A stretch of DNA of 64,000 nucleotides, taken from positions 186,001 to 250,000 of the forward strand of contig NZ_OBEA01000003.1 of NCBI RefSeq assembly GCF_900215355.1, in the 5' to 3' direction. The translations under genes and the position numbers were made by a program. Shown piece after piece: positions 35,101 through 43,641 of this stretch. The DNA comes from Pseudooceanicola antarcticus (GTDB taxonomy: Bacteria; Pseudomonadota; Alphaproteobacteria; Rhodobacterales; Rhodobacteraceae). The notes under the pieces were generated by a model. The model saw only the letters and a program-made list of their open reading frames with translations. It ran no database searches and was not told the DNA's origin. Each line of letters begins with the position of its first letter. Position 1 is the first letter of the stretch.

Positions 35101-35388
35101 GCGATTCCGTCTCGATTCTCACTCTGGCTGCAAATTTCCACCCGCCGTGACAAGAGAAAAGCTGTCCCCGCTTTCTGTGGATAAGTCAGGGGATAGGATT
35201 TTGACACCCGGAAAAAACCCTTGTTTCGTGGTGCTTTCCTTGACCTGACCAAAATTTGTGCGCTTTTTCAAGCTATTGATTTTGCTCGAAAAAATTAATG
35301 AGTTAAGTCAAGCGACTGAAAACATTAAGCTTTTGGTAACGGCTTTGTAAACGCGTTGTGACAGGTGCAAAAGTCTTCTCGGTTGGGA
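35101..35388. promoter_or_regulatory. AT-rich uvrC leader with a perfect DnaA box
   Basis: This 288-bp gap is strikingly AT-rich for the window, with runs such as CGAAAAAATTAATGAG. TGTGGATAA at 35176-35184 is an exact DnaA box (TTATCCACA on the uvrC strand), about 75 bp upstream of the uvrC start. Promoter elements for uvrC must lie here, but I could not fix a pair with certainty. Confidence 0.5.
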
Positions 35389-36183
35389 CTACTCGACGCC
35401 CTGAACATCCGGGGTGCGCCAGCCAAGATGCTGTCCGCCATCGGTGCAAATCAGCTGTCCGGTGACCCCTTTCGCGCCCAGGAAATAGCGCAGCGCGCCG
35501 CAGATATCCTCGGCGTTGGAGCCGCGCTCCAGCACCGTGTTGCGGCGCTGTGCGGCGAAATGGGCATCGCTCTGGCGGGCGCCCTGCAGGGTCGGACCGG
35601 GACCGATGGCATTTACACGTACTGCGGGAGCAAGCGCCTGCGCCGCGGTCTGGGTAAAGGCCCAGAGGCCCAGCTTCGAGATCGTGTAGGACATGAACTC
35701 GGGCGTCAGCTTGTGGACGCGTTGATCCAGCATCTGCACCACCAGACCATGGGCCAGCGGTTCTCCGCGCTCGTCGGTGCCGGCGGCGGGGGCCTGGGCG
35801 GCGAAGAGCTGGGTCAGCAGGAAGGGCGCGCGCAGGTTGGCTTCCATGTGGCGGTCCCAGGAAGCGCGGCTGGCGGTGCGGATATTGTCGTAGTCGAAGG
35901 CCGAGGCATTGTTAATCAGGCAGGTCAGCGGTCCGCCGAGCGCCTCCGAGGCGAGACCGATCAGCGGCTCTACCTCGGCCTCGCTGGTCAGGTCGGCCTG
36001 CAGGGTGGTCGCCTGGCGCCCCATACCGCGGATCAGGCCCGCGACCTCTTCGGCCGCCTCGGCGGAGCCGTGGTAGTGGATGGCAACGTCATGCCCTTCC
36101 TCGGCCAGGGTCAGGGCCATGGCCCGGCCCAGACGGCGGCCCGCTCCGGTGACAAGGGCCTTCTTCGCGGGAACAGGGGACAT
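35389..36183 (-). CDS. Short-chain dehydrogenase resembling pteridine reductase (PTR1/FolM type)
   Basis: The 264-residue SDR starts with TGAGRRLG, the TGxxxRxG variant of the NADPH-binding motif that marks pteridine reductases. The usual catalytic Ser is replaced by Asp in VVQMLDQRV, as in PTR1, and the YTISK motif is intact. NNASAFDYD supplies the structural Asn. I infer reduction of a dihydropterin or folate rather than a fatty-acid intermediate. Neighbours give no further hint. Confidence 0.8.
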   Translation of the reverse strand: MSPVPAKKALVTGAGRRLGRAMALTLAEEGHDVAIHYHGSAEAAEEVAGLIRGMGRQATTLQADLTSEAEVEPLIGLASEALGGPLTCLINNASAFDYDNIRTASRASWDRHMEANLRAPFLLTQLFAAQAPAAGTDERGEPLAHGLVVQMLDQRVHKLTPEFMSYTISKLGLWAFTQTAAQALAPAVRVNAIGPGPTLQGARQSDAHFAAQRRNTVLERGSNAEDICGALRYFLGAKGVTGQLICTDGGQHLGWRTPDVQGVE

Positions 36184-36198
36184 CTGGAAACCTCCGGA

Positions 36199-37173
36199 TC
36201 AGCTCAGGACAACGAATACGTAGGCGACATATAGCGCCGAAAGGACAATGCCCCAGAGCCGATTGATGTCACGGCCCAGGAACACGAAGGGGATCAGCAG
36301 CAGCGAGGCGCCGAGCATGACGGCGAAGTCGAACTGCAGCTCGGGCATGTCCACGGGGATCTTCGCAAAGAGCGAGGTCACGCCGATGATGGCCAGCAGG
36401 TTGAACAGGTTCGAGCCGATGACATTGCCAAGCGCCACGTCCGCCTGGCGGCGCAGCGCGGCCATGACCGTGGTCGCCAGCTCGGGCAGCGAGGTGCCGA
36501 GCGCCACGAGGGTCAGGCCGATCACGGTTTCGCTGATGCCGTAGTCGCGGGCGATCTCCGAGGCGCTGTCGACCAGGATCGAGGCACCGAAGGGCAGGCC
36601 CACGAGGCCCAGAACGAGGTAGAGGATCACCTTCCACCAGGGCATGTGCGGATCAGCGCCCTCGATCTCTTCCAGCTCGTCGTCATCCGCGGCAGCGCAG
36701 GCGCCCGCACCGGCACCGTCGCGGCGGTGGCGCAGCGCCTCGCGGCCCTGGTCCATCAGGATCAGCGCCAGCACCGACAGCAGCACCACGCCGGACAGGA
36801 GGTCGAACTGGCCGCGCAGGGCCAGGAGCAGGAACAGCAGCGTGCCGCCGATCATCACCACGAAGCTCTTGCGGGTCTCGCAGGTGCCGGTGTGCATGGT
36901 CGCCAGGATTGCCGGGATGCCCAGCACCAGCAGGATATTGGCGGTGTTCGAGCCCACCACGTTGCCAAGCGCCAGGCCGGGCTTGTCCTGCGCGGCGGCC
37001 TTGAGCGAGATCAGGAGCTCGGGCGCCGAGGTACCGAAGGCCACGATGGTCAGGCTGACCAGCAGGGCGGGGATACCCACCCGAAGCGCCAGGTTGACGG
37101 CGCCGCGCACCAGCATGTCGCCTGCCAGCAGCAGGATGACGAGGCCAAGCGCAACCATGAGCCAGACGAGCAT
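36199..37173 (-). CDS. Calcium/sodium antiporter (CaCA family, YrbG-like)
   Basis: The 324-residue protein has about ten membrane segments in two inverted halves, each with an alpha repeat: VAFGTSAPELLISLKA near 45-60 and VALGTSLPELATTVMA near 215-230. The Glu residues in the PEL motifs coordinate the cations. An acidic cytoplasmic loop (ADDDELEEIEGAD) separates the halves. It would exchange Na+ for Ca2+ across the inner membrane. Confidence 0.93.
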   Translation of the reverse strand: MLVWLMVALGLVILLLAGDMLVRGAVNLALRVGIPALLVSLTIVAFGTSAPELLISLKAAAQDKPGLALGNVVGSNTANILLVLGIPAILATMHTGTCETRKSFVVMIGGTLLFLLLALRGQFDLLSGVVLLSVLALILMDQGREALRHRRDGAGAGACAAADDDELEEIEGADPHMPWWKVILYLVLGLVGLPFGASILVDSASEIARDYGISETVIGLTLVALGTSLPELATTVMAALRRQADVALGNVIGSNLFNLLAIIGVTSLFAKIPVDMPELQFDFAVMLGASLLLIPFVFLGRDINRLWGIVLSALYVAYVFVVLS

Positions 37174-37180
37174 TTACGGG

Positions 37181-37369
37181 TTAACTCCTATTCACTTTTC
37201 GTTTGCCGGAGCAGGGGCAGGGCCCCTTGCCGATCCGGTGGCGCCCGCATTTGGGACATTTCGCCTGACCCGGCTTGCGCAGGCCCTTGCCGCCGGGCAG
37301 CCGCAGCTTGCCGAACATGGCCAGCACGGCCATGGCCGCAAGGAAGAGGGTCACGACTTTGAGGATCAT
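37181..37369 (-). CDS. Small membrane-anchored zinc-ribbon-like protein
   Basis: The 62-residue protein has one hydrophobic helix (about 4-19) and a basic, cysteine-rich tail. The tail has KCPKCGRHRIGKGPCPC, four Cys in two CxC/CxxC knuckles with the spacing of a minimal zinc ribbon. It lies 7 bp upstream of the exchanger gene on the same strand, so co-transcription is likely. I do not recognise a characterised family; its role is unknown. Confidence 0.7.
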   Translation of the reverse strand: MILKVVTLFLAAMAVLAMFGKLRLPGGKGLRKPGQAKCPKCGRHRIGKGPCPCSGKRKVNRS

Positions 37370-37397
37370 CTGGTCCGGGCTGCCCGTTGACGCATTC

Positions 37398-38198
37398 TCA
37401 GAGGCCGAAGCGGGCGAAAGCGGCCCGCTCCTCGATCATTGCCAGGGGGTCGCCCAGGATGGACATGCCGATGCGTTGCAGCAGGCCCCGCTTGCGGCCG
37501 CCGTAGCGGCGCAGCTTGACGTCCTTGCCATAGCGCTCCTTCAGCACGGGCACCAGGTGGCCGATGCCGTCGGCCAGGCCCATCTCGACCGCGCTGCGGC
37601 CCAGCCAGACCCGGCCCGAGAAGAGCTCGGGGTCGGATTTAAGCTTGTCGCCGCGACGGCCTTTGACCTGCGCGATGAAATTGCCGTGGATCTCGTCCAG
37701 CAGGCCCTTCAGGCGCTCGACATCCTCTTCCTTCTCGGGCTGGAAGGGGTCAAGCATGCTCTTGCTTTCGCCGGCGGTGTAGACGCGGCGCTCGATCCCC
37801 TGGCGGGCCAGGAAGACATGGGCACCGAAGCCCGAGGAGATGACCCCGATCGAGCCCAGGATCGAGCTCTCGTCGGCCAGGATCTCGTCGGCGCTACAGG
37901 CCAGCCAGTAGCCGCCCGAGGCCGCGACATCCTCGACGAAGGCGATGACGGGGACCTTTTTCTCTTCGGCCAGCCGCCGGATCTGCGCCGCGATCAGCGC
38001 GCTCTGCACCGGCGAGCCGCCGGGAGAGTTGATCGACAGGGCGACGGCGGCGGGTTTGCCGCGTTTGAAGGCGCGCTCGATGGTGGAGGACAGGGCCTCC
38101 TCGCTCAGCGGGCCGCGGGGACCGGAAGCGATCATGCCGCTCAGCCTGATGACCGCGACGGTAGCGCCGCGTTTCGCGAAGGGATTCCAGAAAGCCAT
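37398..38198 (-). CDS. S49 family serine peptidase (SppA/SohB-like)
   Basis: The 266-residue protein has the S49 core: LSINSPGGSPVQS, the nucleophile Ser in EDVAASGGYWLAC, and the general-base Lys in YTAGESKSMLDPF. It is a single-domain, SohB-length enzyme without a clear signal peptide, so it may work as a membrane-associated oligomer that degrades signal peptides or other membrane fragments. The ATG at 38198 starts MAFWNPFAKRG; upstream frame residues are basic filler. Confidence 0.9.
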   Translation of the reverse strand: MAFWNPFAKRGATVAVIRLSGMIASGPRGPLSEEALSSTIERAFKRGKPAAVALSINSPGGSPVQSALIAAQIRRLAEEKKVPVIAFVEDVAASGGYWLACSADEILADESSILGSIGVISSGFGAHVFLARQGIERRVYTAGESKSMLDPFQPEKEEDVERLKGLLDEIHGNFIAQVKGRRGDKLKSDPELFSGRVWLGRSAVEMGLADGIGHLVPVLKERYGKDVKLRRYGGRKRGLLQRIGMSILGDPLAMIEERAAFARFGL

Positions 38199-38386
38199 GT
38201 TCGGGATGTAAGGCGCGGGCCTGCGGCAGGCAAGGCTGCAGCGGCGGCAAAAACGCCCTTGCCGTTTCGTCTGCCGGTTGCCGCGCCGTGACCTCGGGGC
38301 CCCGGACTGCCGCAACGCGCCGCCCGAGAGGCCCCAGAGCTGCAATCTTGCTTTCCCAGCGTTCAAAGGCAGGCTAGGAGAGAGCC

Positions 38387-39061
38387 ATGCAAATGACCCT
38401 GCCCAATATCCTGACAATCCTGCGACTGCTGGCCTCGCCCGGCATGGCGCTGTGTTTCCTGTTGCTGCCGCGACCCGCTGCCGATGCCGCCGCGCTGGCG
38501 CTCTTCGTGCTGGCCTCGCTCACCGACTACGTCGACGGCCAGCTGGCGCGGGCCTGGAACCAGGTCTCGAAGCTGGGCGCCATGCTGGACCCGATTGCCG
38601 ACAAGGCGATGGTGGTGATCGCGCTCATGGTGCTGGCCCATGTCTCGTCCCTGTCCGAGGCCCTGATCCTGCCCGCCGCGCTGATCCTATTCCGAGAGGT
38701 CTTCGTCTCGGGGCTGCGCGAATACCTGGGCGAAACGGCGGGGCTGCTGAAGGTGACCAAGCTGGCCAAGTGGAAGACCACGGCGCAGATGGTGGCAATC
38801 GCGGTGCTGCTGGTGCAGGGGCTGGCCGAGCAATACCTTGGCGCGGCGCTCTTCGGTCTCGACAACGGCATGGTCGAGGGTATGCTGACCGGCGAACATG
38901 CGGATGAGGCAGGCCTGCGCGGGCTCTTCCTGATCCACGACCTCGCCGGCTGGGCCGGTCTGGCGTTGATCTGGATCGCCGCGGCGCTGACCGTGATCAC
39001 CGGGGCGGATTACTTCCTGAAGGCCCGCCCGCATCTGCGCGACGACGACAGCGCGGGTTGA
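38387..39061 (+). CDS. pgsA: CDP-diacylglycerol-glycerol-3-phosphate 3-phosphatidyltransferase
   Basis: PgsA makes phosphatidylglycerol phosphate, the committed step to phosphatidylglycerol and cardiolipin. The 224-residue membrane protein contains the complete CDP-alcohol phosphotransferase motif DYVDGQLAR, then G and the two Asp in GAMLDPIADK. A ~20-residue insertion (GEHADEAGLRG) precedes the last helix. It begins a short run with moaD and moaE on the same strand, an arrangement I know from other Rhodobacteraceae. Confidence 0.95.
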   Translation: MQMTLPNILTILRLLASPGMALCFLLLPRPAADAAALALFVLASLTDYVDGQLARAWNQVSKLGAMLDPIADKAMVVIALMVLAHVSSLSEALILPAALILFREVFVSGLREYLGETAGLLKVTKLAKWKTTAQMVAIAVLLVQGLAEQYLGAALFGLDNGMVEGMLTGEHADEAGLRGLFLIHDLAGWAGLALIWIAAALTVITGADYFLKARPHLRDDDSAG

Positions 39062-39105
39062 GGGCAGGGCCCTTCGACCGCCCGGATAGCTCAGAGCGAG
39101 GTCCC

Positions 39106-39351
39106 ATGCAGATCCTCTATTTCGCCTGGATCAGGGAACGGATCGGCCTGCCGAAAGAGCAGGTCCGCACCGATGCCACGACGGTCAACGAGCTGGTGGC
39201 CGAACTGGCCGCCCGTGAAGAGCGCTATGCGCTGGCCTTCTCCGATCTCAAGGCCATCCGCGTGGCCCTGGATCAGGAGCTCTCGGACTTCGATGCCCCC
39301 CTGGACGGTGTGCGCGAAGTGGCCTTCTTCCCGCCGATGACGGGGGGCTGA
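39106..39351 (+). CDS. moaD: Molybdopterin synthase small subunit MoaD
   Basis: The 81-residue ubiquitin-like protein ends in FFPPMTGG; the terminal Gly-Gly is the carrier that becomes a thiocarboxylate and donates sulfur to cyclic pyranopterin. The ATG at 39106 begins MQILYFAWIRERIG, the family start. It lies 2 bp before moaE, the other subunit of the same enzyme. Confidence 0.95.
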   Translation: MQILYFAWIRERIGLPKEQVRTDATTVNELVAELAAREERYALAFSDLKAIRVALDQELSDFDAPLDGVREVAFFPPMTGG

Positions 39352-39353
39352 AC

Positions 39354-39812
39354 ATGGCCAGCCCGGATATCCGCGTCCAGGAGGCAGCCTTCGATCCCGG
39401 CGCCGAGCTCTCGGCCTTCACGCCGCTGGCGGCGCAGGCCGGCGCAGGCGCCGTGGTCAGCTTCACCGGGTTGGTGCGCGACCTGGCCGGCGGCCTGTCG
39501 CGGATGGAGATCGAGCATTACCCCGGCATGACCGAGAAGGCGCTGCGCAAGATCGCCGAAGAGGCCACCACCCGCTGGGAGCTGGGGCCGGTGCTGATCC
39601 TGCACCGCTATGGTGCCATGGCACCGGAAGAGCCGATCATGATGGTGGCCACCGCCTCGCCGCGCCGCCGTGCGGCCTTCGAGGCGGCCGACTTTCTCAT
39701 GGATTTCCTGAAAAGCCGGGCCCCCTTCTGGAAGAAGGAAAGCACCGACGCGGGCGAAAGCTGGGTCGAGGCCAAGCCCGAGGACGAAGACGCCCTGTCG
39801 CGCTGGCGCTGA
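39354..39812 (+). CDS. moaE: Molybdopterin synthase catalytic subunit MoaE
   Basis: The 152-residue large subunit of molybdopterin synthase inserts two dithiolene sulfurs into precursor Z. It has VVSFTGLVRD, MEIEHYPGM, the HRYGAMAPEEPIMMVA strand and the active-site Lys region RAPFWKKE. Directly follows moaD. moaB is at 53 kb in this window. Confidence 0.95.
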   Translation: MASPDIRVQEAAFDPGAELSAFTPLAAQAGAGAVVSFTGLVRDLAGGLSRMEIEHYPGMTEKALRKIAEEATTRWELGPVLILHRYGAMAPEEPIMMVATASPRRRAAFEAADFLMDFLKSRAPFWKKESTDAGESWVEAKPEDEDALSRWR

Positions 39813-39850
39813 CCCCTGAACCTGCGCGGCGAGGGGGGGGGCGCCTTCGC

Positions 39851-39867
39851 GGGGGCATCGAGCCCCC
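39851..39867 (+). other. GC hairpin downstream of moaE
   Basis: GGGGGC, ATCGA loop and GCCCCC form a perfect short stem inside a larger G/C-run region (39831-39895). Outer arms CCTGCGCG (39821) and CGCGCAGG (39895) can also pair. There is no T-tract, so any terminator function would be weak or factor-dependent. Confidence 0.45.
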
Positions 39868-39991
39868 TTGCAGGCGGGGGGCAGGGCCCCCGGTCGCGCA
39901 GGTGAAAGCGCGGCTCTTTCCATTCGACGGCTGAAATTACACCGGGGGTGCGGGCGCGAAACCCCCGCCTGCCTCCACGTCCGGGCGGGCG

Positions 39992-40321
39992 TCAGCCCGG
40001 CTGGTGGGTGCGCTCGATGTAGGCGCGCAACTCTTCGGCCTCGTGGCGGGCTTCGCGCAGACCCTCCATGGCCGCCGAGAGCTCGGCCTCGGTCTGGGAC
40101 AGCTGGTTGGTCAGCTCGGCCTCGCGCTGCTGCAGATAGGTGATGGCCTGGTCGCGGGTCTCTTCCGCCTCGTGCAGCTCCTGGGCCATGCGTTCCAGCT
40201 CGCCCACGTCAGCCGTCGACACCCGCGTGAAGCGGTGGATCAGCCAATAGGCAAACCAGCCCAGGCAAAACGCCACGAAGAGAATGATCGCCGTGGCAAT
40301 GATGAATTCGGTCCTGTTCAC
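39992..40321 (-). CDS. Membrane-anchored coiled-coil protein, unknown function
   Basis: The 109-residue protein has one N-terminal membrane helix (about 7-29). It continues into a long charged helix with heptad-like spacing (LERMAQELHEAEETRDQAI and onwards) that should form a coiled coil in the cytoplasm. I do not recognise a named family. It follows the OmpA-domain gene on the same strand by 87 bp and may be co-transcribed with it. A scaffolding role is only a guess. Confidence 0.65.
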   Translation of the reverse strand: MNRTEFIIATAIILFVAFCLGWFAYWLIHRFTRVSTADVGELERMAQELHEAEETRDQAITYLQQREAELTNQLSQTEAELSAAMEGLREARHEAEELRAYIERTHQPG

Positions 40322-40408
40322 CCGTCTGTCCCCGTTCCTGGCGCCGGGCTCTCGTGGCCCGACAACCTGTCTTGTGCCGTGCGCGGGGCAGAAGCGCCCC
40401 CGCTCGGA

Positions 40409-42586
40409 TTAATTCCCGCCCGTGCCCGCAACGGCTTCGGCAATGGCCTGGGCGCTTTCCAGAACCCCGGCGGCAGCATCCGCAGGCGCGGTGTTCTCGT
40501 CCTCGGAAGGGGCCGCGTCAGAGCCCTCGTCTTCCGAAGCCGCTTCGGTCTCGGTGCCCTCATCCTGGCTCGCGGAGTCCGCCTCGGAGGCCTCCTCTGC
40601 GCTGGCCGTATCGTTCCCGTCGGCAGCCTCGTCCCCCGAGCCCGCCTCTGCCGCAGCTTCGCCGCTTGCGTCCTGCTCTTCAAGGGCCTCTGCACCGTCC
40701 GAGCCGGCGCTGGCGTCCGAGGCGTCCTCTTTCCCCTCATCGGCCTCTGCATCGCTCCCCGCATCGGCATCGGCATCGGCGTCTATCAGGCGGAACTCGA
40801 TGCGGCGGTTGGCCTCGCGGCCCTCCTCGGTGCCGTTGTCGGCAATGGGCTGGCTCTCGCCATAGCCCTGGGCGACGAAGGTGCGTGTCAGCACCCGGCG
40901 CAAGCGCAGCTCGTTCAGGATCGCCTGGGCGCGCTGCTGGCTGAGGTTGAGGTTCATCTCTTCGCGGCCCTGGCTGTCGGTGTGGCCACCAATCTCAAGC
41001 GCCAGGTTGGGGCATTCCTTCAGTACCTCGGCCATCTGGTCCAGCAGGTCCAGGCTGTCGGAGGCAACATTGGTCGAGCCCGGCTCGAAGTTGATCTTGG
41101 CGCCATCGTCCTGGATCGCCTGCAGGTTGGCCAGGCATTCCTCGGGCGTCGGGATCGAGGCGACCGGGTCCAGTTTCTCCTGGTAGGTGACCTCGATGGC
41201 ATAGGTCTCGGCATTGCCCAGCTTCTCGCCCAGGAGGCGCGCGATCTGGTCGGAGGCCTCGGCATTGCCGGTATTGCCGCGCACCGACACCTCGTCGGGG
41301 GTCACGGTGACCGCACCATTGGAGAGCTGCGACAGCGCGTCGAGCGCGGTCAGTACCCGCAGCGGCCAGGTCTCGGGCAGGCCTTCTTCGAGGCGGGCGG
41401 CGGAATAGACGTTCTCCGAGCCGAAGCGGGCGCGGGCCAGGCTTTCCACGGCGCGCTTGGTCAGCTCGTCGCCCAGGCGGCCCCGGATCTGCAAGAGACC
41501 CTCGGGGCTGAGCGTGGCGAGGAACTCGGGCGGGCCTTCGGCCTCGGCATCGGGCACCTCGGGCAGCACCGCATGCAGGGCGTAGACCTCGGGGAGGGTG
41601 TTCTCCAGCGTGCCCACGACCTCGTCGAAGAGCGCGGGGTCGGTCCCCTCGGCGGCGATCAGGCTGATATCGGCATCCGAGAAGCTGACGGTGCCGCCGC
41701 CGAGGCGGCCAAGCGCCCGGATCGACTGGGCGCTGGCATCGGCCCAGTCCGACGAGGGCACGCCGAGGCCGATCAGGCAGCCGGCGGTGGCCGGCGCGCC
41801 CAGGGCGCGGGCGCTGTCGAGGATGGTCTTGCGGGCAGCTTCGGTGTCGGCGGTGCAGGCGTCGAACCGGGCGCCGTCCTCGTCCAGCACGAAACGCAGG
41901 GTGTAGGGGGCCACGATGGGACGCGGGGCAGAGATGTCGAGGTTCAGGGCGATCTCGGTGCCGGCGTCGCGGGTCAGCTCCGATTGCAGCCGGCGTCGCT
42001 CTTCGGTGCTCTGGCTCATCGCGGTGATCGAGACGGTATTGGCGGTCAGGGAGATCTTCGACTGCGGCAGCAGGCGCAGCGCGTCCAGCGCGTAGTCCAC
42101 CGTGTCGCCCCAGCCCTCGGGCACCGGGTAATCGGCGGTCTGCAGCAGGTCAGAGACCTCCGCGACGCCGCGCAGCTTCTGGGCGCGTTCGACCAGGCCA
42201 TCGCGGTCGTATTGCATGGGGATCAGGCCGATTAGCGACAGCTCGGGGCCGTTGCGCAGAATCTCGACCGAGAAACGCGGCGGAGCGATGCCGGTGCGCG
42301 ACTGCACCTCCATGCGGTCGATCACCCGCGAGGCATCGACCACGGTGCTGGCCACCGACTTGGCCGAGAAGCGCCGCGCCTCGGTCGGTGCCACGCCCGA
42401 GAGCACCACCTGCAGGCCATCGGCCGCAACCTCTGCCCAGCTCAACCCGTTGTCGTCCAGCGCATGGCGCACGGAGATCTCGGAATTGTCCTCGATCATG
42501 CTGACCGCGAAACCCGCGGCCACGAGGCTCCCGGCGGCGGCGGCCAGGAACGAGCCGGCGAGGATGGCGATGGCAGAGAGGCGCAT
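40409..42586 (-). CDS. OmpA-domain envelope protein with BON-like repeats and acidic tail
   Basis: The 725-residue protein begins with an uncleaved-looking membrane helix. Several BON/OsmY-like alpha-beta repeats follow (such as LQVVLSGVAPTEARRFSAK and LQIRGRLGDELTKRAVESLA). Near residues 460-590 comes an OmpA peptidoglycan-binding domain with the motifs GHTDSQGREEMNLNLSQQRA and YGESQPIADNGTEEGREANRRIEF. The final ~130 residues are a low-complexity tail rich in Asp, Glu, Ala and Ser. It probably tethers the inner membrane to peptidoglycan. Confidence 0.85.
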   Translation of the reverse strand: MRLSAIAILAGSFLAAAAGSLVAAGFAVSMIEDNSEISVRHALDDNGLSWAEVAADGLQVVLSGVAPTEARRFSAKSVASTVVDASRVIDRMEVQSRTGIAPPRFSVEILRNGPELSLIGLIPMQYDRDGLVERAQKLRGVAEVSDLLQTADYPVPEGWGDTVDYALDALRLLPQSKISLTANTVSITAMSQSTEERRRLQSELTRDAGTEIALNLDISAPRPIVAPYTLRFVLDEDGARFDACTADTEAARKTILDSARALGAPATAGCLIGLGVPSSDWADASAQSIRALGRLGGGTVSFSDADISLIAAEGTDPALFDEVVGTLENTLPEVYALHAVLPEVPDAEAEGPPEFLATLSPEGLLQIRGRLGDELTKRAVESLARARFGSENVYSAARLEEGLPETWPLRVLTALDALSQLSNGAVTVTPDEVSVRGNTGNAEASDQIARLLGEKLGNAETYAIEVTYQEKLDPVASIPTPEECLANLQAIQDDGAKINFEPGSTNVASDSLDLLDQMAEVLKECPNLALEIGGHTDSQGREEMNLNLSQQRAQAILNELRLRRVLTRTFVAQGYGESQPIADNGTEEGREANRRIEFRLIDADADADAGSDAEADEGKEDASDASAGSDGAEALEEQDASGEAAAEAGSGDEAADGNDTASAEEASEADSASQDEGTETEAASEDEGSDAAPSEDENTAPADAAAGVLESAQAIAEAVAGTGGN

Positions 42587-42646
42587 GTGTTATCTTGGGT
42601 CGTTTCTGTTCTAGGGATCTGTAGACGGGCGGGTCATCCTTGGCAA

Positions 42647-43630
42647 TCAGACCAGGAAGGCGGCGGCGAAAAATGGCAAGGGCAGCAGGCCTGCGTTCCG
42701 ATTGGACCGGAAAAGCATCAGTAGCCGGTCCATGTCCTGGTCGTCGTAGCGCCGGAGCTGCCAGAACATGTGCATCCCCATGGCCCAGGGCCCCATGAGC
42801 GCCAGCACCAGACCCAGCGGGCTGGCCTGGGGCAGCAGGGCACCGATCACCACCAGACCCATCAGGGCCACGGTGGCGACCAGGAAGCGCGCCAGCCAGG
42901 CGGGCGTGCGCTCCATGAAGAGCCGGGCGGTGGACTTCACCCCGATCAGAGCGTCGTCCTCCTTGTCCTGGTGGGCATAGATGGTGTCGTAGAACAGCGT
43001 CCAGCCGATGCCTGCAAGATAGAGCACCAGGGGTGGCCAGGACAGGCTTTCCGCATGTGCCGCCCAGCCCAGGATGGCGCCCCAGTTGAACGCGAGCCCC
43101 AGGAAGATCTGCGGCCACCAGGTAAAGCGCTTGGCAAAGGGATAGATGCAGACCGGCGCCAGCGAGACCACCCCCAGCAGGATGGCCAGCGGCGGGAAGG
43201 TCAGCAGGATCGCGAAGGCCACCAGCGCCTGCGCCACCATCCAGGCCACCGCCTGCTTCACCGAGACCTGCCCCGAGGGGATGGGCCGCGAGCGCGTGCG
43301 CTCGACCATGCCGTCGAAGTTGCGGTCGGTGATGTCGTTCCAGGTGCAGCCCGCGCCGCGCATCAGCCAGGCGCCGGCGCCGCAGCCGGCGAAGATCCAC
43401 AGGTCCGACAGGCGCGGGTCGCCACCTGCGGCGATGGCCAGGAAGAGGCTCCACCAGCAGGGCAGCAGCAGAAGCCAGGTGCCGATCGGCCGGTCGGCGC
43501 GCGACAGGCGCAGGTAGGGGCGGGACCAGGCGGGGGCTAGCCGGTCGACCCAATTGCCCTTCACCGCGTCCGAGACCTGGCCCGCCTTCGGGCCGCTCTC
43601 TTGCTCTGGCATCGCAGGTTCGCTGGTCAT
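42647..43630 (-). CDS. ubiA: 4-hydroxybenzoate polyprenyltransferase UbiA
   Basis: UbiA prenylates 4-hydroxybenzoate, an early membrane step of ubiquinone synthesis. The 327-residue integral membrane protein has both Asp-rich substrate motifs: the first in GCTWNDITDRNFDG with downstream RTRSRPIPSG, and the second in YDTIYAHQDKEDDALIG. The N-terminal ~30 residues are a hydrophilic extension; an in-frame ATG six codons in is an alternative start. Its start lies only 11 bp from the divergent rsmE start. Confidence 0.95.
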   Translation of the reverse strand: MTSEPAMPEQESGPKAGQVSDAVKGNWVDRLAPAWSRPYLRLSRADRPIGTWLLLLPCWWSLFLAIAAGGDPRLSDLWIFAGCGAGAWLMRGAGCTWNDITDRNFDGMVERTRSRPIPSGQVSVKQAVAWMVAQALVAFAILLTFPPLAILLGVVSLAPVCIYPFAKRFTWWPQIFLGLAFNWGAILGWAAHAESLSWPPLVLYLAGIGWTLFYDTIYAHQDKEDDALIGVKSTARLFMERTPAWLARFLVATVALMGLVVIGALLPQASPLGLVLALMGPWAMGMHMFWQLRRYDDQDMDRLLMLFRSNRNAGLLPLPFFAAAFLV

Positions 43631-43641
43631 ATGTAGGTCCC

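Noticed and set aside
35101-35388. Chromosomal replication origin
   Set aside because: Only one perfect DnaA box was found and no dnaA, hemE or parAB neighbours are present.
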